This document shows, piece by piece, positions 1 to 13,100 of a stretch of 64,000 nucleotides of DNA (position 1 is the stretch's first letter; the number at the start of each line of letters is the position of its first letter). The translations under genes were made by a program, and so were the position numbers. The stretch comes from Eudorina sp. 2006-703-Eu-15 (taxonomy: Eukaryota > Chlorophyta > Chlorophyceae > Chlamydomonadales > Volvocaceae), in contig BDSI01000091.1 in NCBI GenBank assembly GCA_003117195.1, forward strand, positions 1-64,000. Direction: 5' to 3'. Under the pieces are notes generated by a model. It saw only the letters and a list, made by a program, of their open reading frames with translations. It was not told the DNA's origin and searched no databases.

Positions 1-42
1 CGCGCACCGCGCACGCGCACGCGCACGCGCACGCGCACGCGA
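1..42. repeat. (GCGCAC)n simple repeat at left edge
   Basis: Direct hexamer run GCGCAC at the very start of the window, probably inside an intron of the protease gene whose 5' exons lie off the left edge. No coding claim is made for bases 1-233. Confidence 0.6.
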
Positions 43-233
43 CACACGTTACTTGGGACTCGGAGGCGATCAGCGGTGCATGTACCGCAGCAGGCGGAGT
101 CCCGCCGCAGGGCTCCCCCGAGACAACATGAACTTGAACCTGACTGCACACCACTCGACCCCACCCCATCCGACCCACCCCAACTCAACCCAAACCAGCC
201 CACCGTGATGTTCCGCCCCGTGTTGTACGACAG

Positions 234-1065
234 GCGCCCCCGCGGCGGCGGCGCTCCGAGACGAGCTGGAAGCGGCGGGTTCGCGTGTCGTGTCGTACAT
301 CCCGGAGGCGACGCTGCTGGTGTATGCGGCGCCCGCGGCCGCCGCGGGAGTGGCCAGCAGGCATGATGCGCTCATGGTGAGGTGCACCTCCCCTGCTCCC
401 CCCTGGGGGGGAGGAGATTGTTCGCGGGAGTGGTTTGGCTGCGTGAACATGGCGCGTGGTATGGGGTGTGGGGCGTGGTACGGTATGGGGTATGGGGTGT
501 GGGGTGTGGGTTGCGGCTGTGAGCACGCCGGGTCAGAGGGGGGCCAAGATGCAACGGGGCGGCATCGGGGTGCACCCGGGGGCAGGGCGTCTGGACTAGG
601 GTTCAGGGATTGGGGTTTAACTTTTGTACATATTGTCGTATCGCACGGCATGCAGGCAGAGTACGGAAGGGACAGCAAACTGTCCCCGGAGGCCGCGGGC
701 GCGATCCAGGCCGCACGGCCGGCGCGGCAATGGCGGCGGCGGCGGCGGCGGCTCCGTCACTCGCTCCGCGCTGACGTGGACGAGGCTTACCCCGGCGGCG
801 GCGGGGCCGACGGCGTGGGGGACCAAGCAGGACCGCTCCAGGGGCTTCCGCGGCGTCCGGAGGGCGCCGGCGGCGAGCGGGGTGACCCGCGGGACAGTGA
901 CCCATGGGTCAGTGGCACGGCGGCCGCCGGGCGCGTGCCGCGACCAACTTCGGTCGCTGGGTCGCTTCGGCACCTGCGGACCTGGCGACGGCCTCGGCGG
1001 CCGCTGACGTCCGGCAGGGAGTCGCGGGGACCTCGGCAGCCGCCGTCGCCGCCGCCGCCGCCGCC

Positions 1066-1103
<38 letters not shown>

Positions 1104-4100
1104 CGCTACGTCGGCGCCAGGTGCGGGAGGGCATGGGAGGTGGTGAAGACACCCCCACGCGGGGGTCGCGCAGCACAGCCGCCGGGAGCGACGCTGATGG
1201 CGCGGTGTATGGGGTCGGCTCCCACGACGTCGGCGACGAGGGTGTTACACGCCGTCGGTCGTTGCGGGACGCCGCACCCGCCGCCGCCGCCGCCGCCGGC
1301 GGCGGCGAGGCCATCCCGACGCTTGTCAACGAGATTTCAGATTCCGCTGCCTCAGCAGCAGCAGCAGCAGGGACAGATCCGGAAGATCCGGATCTGTACG
1401 GCATCCAGATCCATATGGTTCCGGCCCTCGCTGACGACGAGCTCCAGGCGGCGGTGCAGCGGTGGCAGGGCGAGGTGGCGGCGGCGCTGGGCCGCACCGA
1501 CCCGTGGGACGGCTGCCGGCCGCAGTTCGACGGCGCGGCCCTCAACGGCGGCCACTCGTCCTGGCTGGAGGTGTACGTGTGTGCGGAGGTGGGGGCCTGG
1601 CTGGTGGCGGGTTGAGGGATGCGGAGGTGGGGGCCTGGCTGGAGGCGGGTTGAGGGATGCGGAGGTGGGGGCCTGGCTGGAGGCGGGTTGAGGGATGCGG
1701 AGGTGGGGGCCTGGCTGGAGGCGGGTTGAGGGATGCGGAGGTGGGGGCCTGGCTGGAGGCGGGTTGAGGGATGCGGAGGTGGGGGCCTGGCTGGAGGCGG
1801 GTTGAGGGATGCGGAGGTGGGGGCCTGGCTGGAGGCGGGTTGAGGGATGCGGAGGTGGGGGCCTGGCTGGAGGCGGGTTGAGGGATGCGGAGGTGGGGGC
1901 CTGGCTGGAGGCGGGTTGAGGGATGCGGAGGGTATGAGGAGCTCAGCAGGAGGCAGGACATCCGCAGCCGACACCCCACCCCTATTCCTGGCGCGCATCC
2001 AGGATGCCGGATGCCTGACCCCCTCCCTCAGCTCCTGCCGTCCCCGGTGTGTGCCCTCGTCCGCATTCACTTACATCCGCCCCTCATCCACACACCCCTC
2101 ATCCACACACCCCCTCATCCACACACCCCTCATCCACACACACCCTCATCCACACACCCCCTCATCCACACACACCCTCATCCACACACACCCTCATCCA
2201 CACACACCCTCATCCACACACACCCTCATCCACACACCCCCTCATCCACACACACCCCCCCCACACCCCCCTCATCCACACACACCCTCATCCACACAAC
2301 CCTCATCCACACACCACCCTCATCCACACACACCCTCATCCACACACCCCTCATCCACACACCCCCTCACCCACACACACCCTCATCCACACACCCCCTC
2401 ATCCACACACACCCCCTCATCCCACACACACCCTCATCCACACACCCCCTCATCCACACACCCCTCATCCACACACCCCCTCATCCACACACACCCTCAT
2501 CCACACACCCCCTCATCCACACACACCCTCATCCACACACACCCTCATCCACACACACCCTCATCCACACACACCCTCATCCACACACACCCTCATCCAC
2601 ACACACCCTCATCCACACACACCCTCATCCACACACACCCTCATCCACACACACCCTCATCCACACACACCCTCATCCACACACCCCCTCATCCACACAC
2701 ACCCTCATCCACACACACCCTCATCCACACACACCCTCATCCACACACACCCTCATCCACACACCCCCTCATCCACACACACCCCCTCATCCACACACCC
2801 CTCATCCACACACACCCTCACCCACACACCCCCTCATCCACACACACCCTCATCCACACACCCCCTCATCCACACACACCCTCATCCACACACCCCCTCA
2901 TCCACACACACCCTCATCCACACACACCCTCATCCACACACACCCTCATCCACACACACCCTCATCCACACACACCCTCATCCACACACCCCCTCATCCA
3001 CACACACCCCTCATCCACACACACCCTCATCCACACACACCCTCATCCACACACACCCTCATCCACACACACCCTCATCCACACACACCCTCATCCACAC
3101 ACACCCTCATCCACACACACCCTCATCCACACACACCCTCATCCACACACACCCTCATCCACACACACCCTCATCCACACACACCCCTCCCCACCCCTCA
3201 CCACACACCCCTCATCCACACACACCCTCATCCACACACACCCTCATCCACACACACCCTCATCCACACACACCCTCATCCACACACACCCTCATCCACA
3301 CACACCCTCATGCACACACACCCTCATCCACACACACCCTCATCCACACACACCCTCATCCACACACACCCTCATCCACACACACCCTCATCCACACACA
3401 CCCTCATCCACACACACCCTCATCCACACACACCCTCATCCACACACACCCTCATCCACACACACCCTCATCCACACACACCCTCATCCACACACACCCT
3501 CATCCACACACACCCTCATCCACACACACCCTCATCCACACACCCCCTCACCCACACACCCCCTCATCCACACACACCCTCATCCACACACACCCTCACC
3601 CACACCCCCTCATCCACACACCCCCTCATCCACACACCCCCTCATCCACACACCCCCTCATCCACACACACCCTCATCCACACACACCCTCACCCACACC
3701 CCCTCATCCACACACCCCCTCATCCACACACCCCCTCATCCACACACCCCCTCACCCACACCCCTCCTCCTCCTCCTCCTCTCCTCTTCAGGACTTGGAG
3801 GACGCGGTCGTGTGGTTCTCCGGGCTGCCCCTGGTGACGTGGATAGCGCCGGCGCTGCTCCTTGTACCGTACAACGACGCGGCGGGGTGGACCATACAGA
3901 CAGGTGCGGACCGGGGCAAGGCCGTACAGGGGCAGAGCCGTACGAGCACATGTGCACGAGGGCACGGGTACGGCAGAACCCAAAACTGACGGAAGACGGC
4001 AGAGGGCAGACGAGCACATCAAAATGGAGGGGGCGGGGGCAGGGGAGAGCTATACACCCACCATCAGTTGGTGGAGCGGCGCCGAATGGGTGCGCTGCTC

Positions 4101-7100
4101 CGAAGACGGTGTGCACGATACACCGCGAGTTGCAGGCATGGCCCCCAACCACGATTCCGGCCACGCCAAGAGATCCACAGACTGCCTTGTTGCTGTTTTC
4201 CAATTCGCAGGTTAATTTGGTGAGTATATTGGTAACTGATTTGGGTCGGTCGGGCTTCTCGTTGAACACACAGCCACAGACACAGACAAACATGCGCGCT
4301 CTCCGTCCGCTCCCCCCTTGTCATTCTTTCGGCTGCTGAACCCAAGCTCCTCCCGCTACCGCGCTTGTACGGCACTTCCCCCCCCGTCGTACCTACCGCA
4401 GGGAACCTGACGAGCGACAGGTACAACAGCCCCACCTCGGGGCTGCGGCCGTACTGGGCGAGGGGTCTGCGGGGGGAGGGCGTCGTGGTGGGTGTGGGTG
4501 ACACGGGCGTGGACCTGACCCACTGCTCCTTCCAGGACGACAGGTACGACATCTCGGCGCTGAGCGGCGCCCTGTCCGGCAAGCCGCTGTCCTGGACGCT
4601 GGATCACCGCAAGGTCGTACAGTACGTCGTAGCGGGTGAGTACGGCATGCACGGGTTGAAGAGGTGTTCCCGTACACAAGGGCGTCACCCCCATCGCCCG
4701 GGTGGGATGGGGTGGGGTGGGGTGGGGTGAGGGCGCCACGAACGCGGGCCGTGTCCACACCGACACGTCTGTCTATGCACGTGCTCATTAGGGGCTGCTG
4801 TGATGCGCCGCCGTACACTGCCGTACATGTCGTGGCCGAGGCCACTTGGGGCATAGCGCTTTCGCCCCCAAAATCGCCCGGCAATCCTGTGTTCTTACAC
4901 CATCATACTGGTACTTCCCTCGCTGCCGTACTACCACCTGATCAGACGGCTGCGCATTCGGCGATGATGTGGGCGGGCACGGCTCGCACGTGGCGGGCAG
5001 CATCGCGGGCTCGGCCCTGCCGTACAATGTACTGGATTCGTACGACGTGTTTGACGGCAGCGCCCTTAGCACGGGGTCGGCGCCGCTGGCGCGGCTGAGC
5101 TTTGTGGACATGGGCGGTTCGAACTCGGCGGTGCTGCTGGTGCCCAGTCCCATCGCCACCGCCTACCTGCCGGTAGGGGACGCCGGCAAGGGGGGTTAAA
5201 GAGAAACAGCCCAGACACACCGGCGAGGGGGGCAAGGGTGTCTGTCAATGAACGCAAGGTCCACCTCAGTCCACCAGCTCATTACTACTGTCGCTGTACG
5301 GTATGTCGTCCTCATCTCTTTAATGTCGTACTGTCGTACTCGAGCTCCACCTCAAGAGCTCAGACCTCACTCGAAGAACGGGGAGGGGGTCGGTCGTGTG
5401 GGTGAAGGCGGGAGGTCGGTTTGGGCGCCCTACATGGGGGCCCTCCCGTCTACTTGGTTGTTGACGTGTTGTCAGCCGTCGCCCTACCGCACCTCATCAC
5501 GTCGGCCCCCGTCTGGTCGTGTGCTGCTCCCTTCCTCGTTGCTTGCTTTGCCTCCTCTCGCCCCCCCTCCCGCCCTCACCTCTCCTTACCTCCCTGCTGC
5601 AACGCCGCCGTCCGCTGCAAAAGCTGCACCACCGACGGAAGACGCCCCGAACAGAAACACCCTCGTGTTCCGCCGCCTCATCCCCCGCCCCGCGCCGCCC
5701 CGCCCGCTGTCCGCTGTCCGCTGTCCGCTGTCCGCCGACCGCCGACCGCCGCGCAGCTGCACTACCGAGTAGGTGCCAAGATCACGTCCGACAGCTGGGG
5801 CTCTGTCGGCGCGTCGGCGGTAGTGTACGACAGCCAGGCGCAGAGCTTCGACATCTTCGCTTGGCGGAACCCCGACTTCGTGAGCGTGCTGGCCGCGAGC
5901 AACAACGGTGGGCGGGTGCGGTGGGCGGGCGGATGCTTCGCGGCCCACGTGTCGCCACTGCGGCTGCTGCCACTGCGGCTGCTGCCACTGCGGCTGCTGC
6001 CACTGCGGCTGGGTTACCGGTACTGCGCGCCGGGCAATTTGGATCCGCGATCGTTGTTCGTTTTCAGTACGGTACGACAGTCCACCTGCTTGGCCAGTCC
6101 TGGCCATTGGCCCAGAAGCTGCGTGAGTTGTGGCCTTGCTTCGGTAAAGTTATGTAAGTACTAAAAATGTACGAAATTGTAGCACACGATATGGTTGATT
6201 AGAGTTCAGGTCAGCCTGGTCTTTTATTCGATTTCGGCTTTCACGCGGCTGTTAAATGGCGATATGCTGCAGGTAACAACGGACACATGCCGACCGTGTG
6301 TACGCCCGCGACAGCAAAGGTGGGGGTGGATGTACGGCTTATTGTACGGCATATTGTACGGCCAGGGTTCTCACCTGTTCGATGCGACCGACAATGTGGT
6401 CACGTTGACCGTCGGCGATACCGTATGGGGTTGGTCAGGTCCCGTCAGCTCGCTGTACATGAGTGAGTGCCGAAGGCCAACGAAGGTAATAGGATATGGG
6501 TGTTATACCTCGGATCTGACGGCGGCGGCGGTGGTGACGGCGGCGGAGGTGACGGAGGTGGCGGAGGTGGCGGCCGCTGCGCAAAATCCTAGGCCGGTAC
6601 TGCCCGACCGTGCGCAGCAGCCATTCCACCATGCACCATCTGCCGTACCCAAGGCGCCGTACCCAAGGTGTACTGTACGACATGTGTCGTGTACGCACAC
6701 AGAATGCGCTGTCGGTGGGGGCGACGGTCAACCACCCCCGTGACGTCACCAAGTTCGGGGACCAGTACGGCTTCGTACTCCAGTACGTCGACGCGTACGG
6801 CACCAACCAGACGTCAATGGTAAGAGGTCGGTGCTAGACGCACCTACTGACTACAAACCTCTCCTGCTCGTTTTTAGTCCGTACCTCAGCTCGCCGTGGC
6901 CTCCTGTGTAGCTCCCTTGTGCTTTTGCTCGCGTTTGGCTCGTGTCTTGATTGTGCTTTTTGTGCATGTGCTTTGGGTGTACGGTATCCGTACACACGCA
7001 CACCACGGCGGGCCCTATCCTATCCCAACGGAGACGTGAGAGCGATGTCATCGGCGCATGTCTCAACCAACCATGTGTTTACAAAGGTCACAAAAACCCG

Positions 7101-10100
7101 CAAGTACCAAAACCTGAACCTGAAATGCCCCATTCAGTCCCTGCAACTGCGATCCGTCTCTGCAACTGCAATCCGTGCATCAGCCCCTGCGAAGGAATGA
7201 CGCTGTACGGAAGGCGGTCTCTTCCCGATGATGCTGTGGCTGGCTGACATAATCGACTTGCTTAACCCTAAAGATATACATTAGAGGCATCTTCGCGTCC
7301 CGCTGCTCCCCCCGACCCGTGGGCCACACTGACCCATGGGTCACGCGCCAGGTGTCCATGTCTGCCGGCCCGGGTGTCAACAGCTGGTACGCCCTGCTGG
7401 GGGCAAAGGTAAGCGGACGTATGCACTCGCTCACTTACCCGCTGGCCCTGATGTATGTTGCGCCCCCGGATGTGTTCGGGCTTTCTTAGGGTTTCATCCC
7501 AGGGGAATCGTCAATGCCTTCCAAACCATTTAATCTTATGCCATTAAACAAACCCATTAATATCCATGTACGCAAACATATCACGGCATGCAACAAGCGC
7601 AACCCTCATATCGTATGTTCGGCACTGCACGGTGCGTTTGAGGATCCCAGCCAAACGGTTCGCCACCGCCGCCGCCGCAGCCGTTGCCGTTGCGGCTGGC
7701 CAACCCCGCCGACGCCTGCAGCCGATTGACGGGCAACTACAGCAAGGTCGTCGTTCTCGTGGACCTGGGCCAGGGCGACTGCGACTACTACACCCGCGGC
7801 CGTGTCGTACGGAGCGCGAACGTGTCGGGGGTGCTGTACATGCGGCCTGACGGCGAGTTCGTGGACAGACGCCTGAGCTATACGATTGCCGTACTGCCGT
7901 CGATCTACACGATCATCACAAAGGTGATTCGTTTATGGCCTCCGAAGGAACTGTCCCCCGTGTCCCCTTGTCCTTCGGGTTTATTTCTTTTTTCAATATA
8001 CCCCCCGTGTCCCCAGTCCCCCCCGCTTCCTTCATGTCCCCCGTGGATTTCCGTGGGTTTGATCTGCACCGTGGGTTTGTTCCGTGGGTCAGTTCCGTAG
8101 GTTTGCTCCGCGGGGGTTTGTTCAGAAGGTCGACCCCTCCAGTCCCTCGTTTATTTATGAATGTGGATGTGGACGAGCGATCCCTCCCCTGACACCACAT
8201 AGGCTCACGGGCAGTGGATGATGGACCTGCTGAACGACCCCGCCAACTCGGACTTCAAGCTGGCATTTCAGTACTATGTGAGAACCGAATTCCGCTACTT
8301 AAACGATGGGTGCTTGTAATGTATACATTATATACCTGTTAATTTTCCTGTGCTCGTAATAAAGCTTATCAACTGCCACGTCACCATGTTTGGAGCCTGC
8401 TTGCTTGCTCACGCGTCAGAAATTGTTTTGGTGGCACGTTAAGTGGCCGGCGCGGAAACAAGCACGTGCCACTCGTTCGTTTATTTTGCTTTCGATCGTC
8501 GTGACCGAACCTCTGGCAACAGCCGCCAACCACTCGCGATCGACCAACCGCCCACTATCTCTACGCGGGCAGGCCGCTCATCACCAAACTCCCCCGTGTG
8601 TGTGGCCGCACGCACCACGCCGGCCTCCAACTTCCCCAAGCTCCCCCAAGCTCCCCCAAGTTCCCCCTGCTAACCCGGCTGGGGGTCCAACGATCCTTTT
8701 CGCCGCCTCGCTCCTTCCATTCCATCCCCGCCGTCTGTCCTGTCCCGGCTGCGTGCGTGGCAGCCGGCGGTGAACTGGGGGATCGACACCGTCGCGTCCT
8801 TTTCAAGCTACGGCCCGCTGCCCGACGGGCGGCTCAAGCCCGACATCGTGGCCCCGGGAGCCCAGGTGCTGTCCGCCAACTCCAGCGGGGGCTCCATGGA
8901 CGTTGTCACGCGTGAGTTAGTTACTTAGTTCGTTGGTTGGTTATGGCGGCAGTCGGCGGATGCGTGGGTTGGGTCTTAAGATACAGCCATGTATATGCCG
9001 CCTGAGCGAGCTACGTTTCATTATTTAAAAAAATGCGCTGTTCGTGTTCTCCTTTTGCACTGCCGGGCCTTATCATCACTTGTTAGCCTGACCTCGTCCG
9101 ATGTCCGATGCTCCAGACTCGCTCCAAACTCGCTCCGAAACCAAACCCACGCCCACCTCAGGGGACACCTGCCCGGACGCCTTGCAGTACATGTCCGGCA
9201 CGTCCATGGCGACCCCGCTGGTGAGATCCCGGGAATAACGCTGGGTGGGTTGCAGTATAGATCCCTGCACTTGACCCCTGCACAGCATCTCGAGAAACCT
9301 CTGGCTGCGCCGTGTTGCACCGGGAGCCGGGAGCGCGGGCGGGGTCAGGCGCAGGCGCAGGGGCAGGGGCGGGCAACTGATGACTGGATGGGAGTTGCGG
9401 CAGCTAGTGATTATTGGGACAGCCGTTGGCGGGGGGCGATGGTGGCACGTGGGCGAGCTGCTGGACGTGGTGAAGGGGCGAGCCGGTGAGAGGGGGCCCC
9501 GGGGCCACGGTTGTGAAATTCCCCCTCCGGTGCTCTGGCAGCAGCGCAGTTTGCAAATGTTCAAACCAATTTCCTATACCCCCCGGTGCGGAGCCGAGTG
9601 ACCCGTGGGTCTGTCCGGCTCTTGGCGGACTGGGTGGGGTCCCTTCGCTGGACTCTATCCTCTCTTGCTGCTCTGCTCTGCTCTGCTCTGATCTGATCTG
9701 GTCTGATCTGCGTGTCGCGACGCAGGTTTCGGGTCACCTGGCCCTGATGTACCAGTACTTCAGGTAGGTGGGGAGGTACGGCAGAAGGCTTCGTACTGGC
9801 TGGCTGTACCACGGCCTGCAAAGTTGTCCCGCAGACTCGGGCCGTTAAAATAATGCCGTACAGTGCGCTCGTGGTCGCATGACTTGTTCTGGTGTGCTGG
9901 GTGGGAGGCAGGGCGGATGATGGGGGTGAGATCTCATCCGCTTGATCTACCGCCCGTTGCCTCGGGAGTGTTAACCATGCCCGCTTCGCGCGTATGTGCG
10001 CTTGTTCCCTACAAGATCACCCGGCCGGGCAAGTGTATGATAGCCGCGCTGTGCTTGGTGGATGTGCCCTCTCTCCGGTTGTACTGTACGGTTGCACGGT

Positions 10101-13100
10101 TGCAGGGACGGCTTCTATCCAGGGGGGGACAACCGCTCGTACGAATCGGCCACCTTGCAGCCATCCGGCATGCTGCTCAAGGTACGGCACCTTGTCGTAC
10201 ACGTCGTGATGTAGGTGGAATTTTCCTGCAGGCTCCTGAGGTGGGCACACCGTGGGCACACTGTTCGTTGGCGCTGGCGTGTCTTGAGCATATCGGCAAC
10301 CCCAAGTGTGCGCCGGGCTGGTTTGTGGTTCACCTGAAGCTGCCGGGGTCCAAATCTAACGATGACGTCTTTCTCTCACACCGCGGCGCTCGTCCAAATT
10401 TCACTTCCGCAGGCTGCAGCCATTGCGGGCGCGGTGTCACTGGAGGTACGGCAGAACGGTATTTGTTGGCTCGGTTTCGGAGCTCGCGCGTCAGGCTGCT
10501 GCATGCCTGCCCCGTGCGCCGTGTGCCGTCCATCCGGTCGCCTCCGTAGGCCAGCAGGCGATTGACGAACAGATGTGTGTGTCCTCTGTGTGTCCTCGGT
10601 CGCCCAGATGAGGACACACAGAGGGGTCCGGAGGGGTGGCGAGGACACGGTATATATCATGTGGTTACCCAGATGCGGGAAGGGAATGCTGCACTCAAGC
10701 TTACTTGTTGCATCGCCGCCCGCCGCCGCCATGGAGAGAATCCTTAATTCCCCCAGCCCCCGGCCCCCAATTCCTCTTTTGCCTCCCCGCGGGTGGGTCC
10801 CGCCACGCATGCTGCCAACCCCCCCCCAGGGAGGCACCGCCATGCAGTCCGGGAAGACGATGGGCCAAGCGCCGGACGGCTTCCAGGTGCGTCCCACGGG
10901 TCGTTGCCCACATACACACACGTATCAAGCTCCAGGGTGCGGGGGACATCACGACAGACAGCTCTTGTCGTACACAGCTCGTGCGTGTCGTACACACGTC
11001 GTGCAGAACGCCGAGGTCGCCCCACATCTCGCCCTGCATCACAGCTGGATGTCCTTGAAATCAGTTGCGGGCCTCCCATCTCTCAGACCTCCAAATCATG
11101 AAAATACCCGGAATTTCTTTCTCTCGGTTCTGTCTTTTTCGTTTTTTCTCAATCTCGCCCTCGCGCCCACCGCCACCCTTGGATGGTGCTTTGCCCGGGG
11201 TCGTGTGTCTGATCCTGAGGTGTGGCCTCATGACATGTCATGCCATGTCATGTCATGTCATGCCATGTCATGTCTGGACGCGCAGGGCTGGGGCCGCATG
11301 AGCCTGGCGGGCGCGCTGCCGCTGCCCGGTCTCACAGGATCCAAATTTCGGATCCAAGTCGCGGATCTCGGATCCATCGAGGACGGGGAAGAGGTCACGC
11401 TGGCGGGTGTGCGGGCCACGGGGACGGGGTGAGTCGTATAATTTGATCACCAGACCGGGAAACGAAGCCCGCCAGGGGCATGGGGTGAGTGTACGACGTC
11501 GTACTTCCTGCCGGGTCTTGTCTTGTTCTGCACTTTTGTCGGTGGTGGCGCGGCTGCCTTGCTGCTGTTTTCATTTTTTTCCAATTCGCTTGGTACTTGG
11601 TTTGGGTCGGGCGGGTCTCTTATCTAAGCACATACACTAACAGCGCGCCAAATCGACAGCGTTCTTCCGACACCGCAGCCTTTTTTATTACACGGGTCGA
11701 GCAATGGGTATATTATATGCGCATACGGGCAAACTATTGGGCGCCACTTGGCCCCTCGCATATCACGCACTCCTGTTCTGCCTGCTTGAATAACACAAAC
11801 ACGCGCAGGGTGATTGGTCCGGGCCGGGTGGGGTTCGCGGTAAACACACCGGGGGCCCAGGCGGCTATGTGTTTGTCTTGTGATGAGAAATTCAGCGCAT
11901 TTGGGGCCCCCACGTGTGGGTGCGTACGGCGGCGGGCGAGGACCCGTACCATGTGGGCAGCGGCGGCTCCATCAGACATAAGCGTACCTGTCGTACCTGT
12001 CGTACTCAAGCATCACTCGGTTCCAGATCCAGCAGGAAGGGCATGACCGCCTCTCACGACTCTCCCTACCACCACAAATGCTTGGAGATGCCGTACTCAG
12101 CCATCAGCCCAGAGCTCCTTCCGGCGCGGTCCCGCCCCGCCCCCGCTCCCGCCCCCGCCCCGCCCCCGCTCCCGCCCCCGCCCCCGCCCCCGCCCCCGCC
12201 CCCGCCCCCGCCCCCGCCCCCGCCCCGCCCCCGCCCCAGCAGCCCCATCCGGGCGGCCCTCGTGTGGCACGATTACCCCGCGGCACTCCAAGCCGCCAGC
12301 GCGCTGGTCAACGATCTGGACCTGCTGTACAGCGTCAACGGCGCCGCCCTGACTAACACGCGGGAAGGTGGGTCCCGGGTTACCGTGCAGCTACAGCGCA
12401 CGTTTCATTTGCTGTGCAAAAGTACAATATTAACGTCGTCCACAGAATTTATTGTTGCCGTGCACTCCACCGCGCGATGTACGGCACCTGCACGCGCGAC
12501 CCTGCCGTACAGTGGGTTAATGCGTTATAAATACCGTTAATGCGAATATTAACGAACCGAGACCGCTGATAAAGAGGCACATGTGTTTGCCTCACACATG
12601 TACGGTATCGCACGACCTGAGTGCGGTCTTCTCACCCGATTCCAAACCCAAACCCACATCGGCCGCACCTGGAATCGGATCGGCCGCGCATAACCTCACC
12701 CGCAATCCTGAACCCACCGGGACCTCCGATCCCCCGTGTTACCTTCTGTATGCAACATCACACATCGCAGGACCCCAGCGACGCATCCTCCTCATCCATG
12801 ATCCAGCTCAACCCCACGCCGCGGTGCACCTTGATCGAATCATCAACACCATCAACGGCTGAAGGGCAGTGCCCTCGCCCGCAATCTTAAGTCTAACCCG
12901 CCATCTATCCCCGCCTCCGTTTATCTTATCTCCACCCAAACACCAAAAGATCACGTCAACAACGTGGAGCGAGCCGAGCTCGGGAACCCGTCGGCCGGTG
13001 ACGACATCACGTTTGTCGTACGGGGTACGAGCATCGTACACAGGGCCGCGTCCGGTGCCGACAGGGACCTACCGCAGCGCTGGGCGCTGGTGGTGGCGGG

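Noticed and set aside
1847..4339. 830-codon and similar 646-650-codon plus-strand ORFs rich in His/Pro/Thr/Ser
   Set aside because: They are translations of the CCTCATCCACACAC minisatellite, open in all three frames, inside a protease intron.
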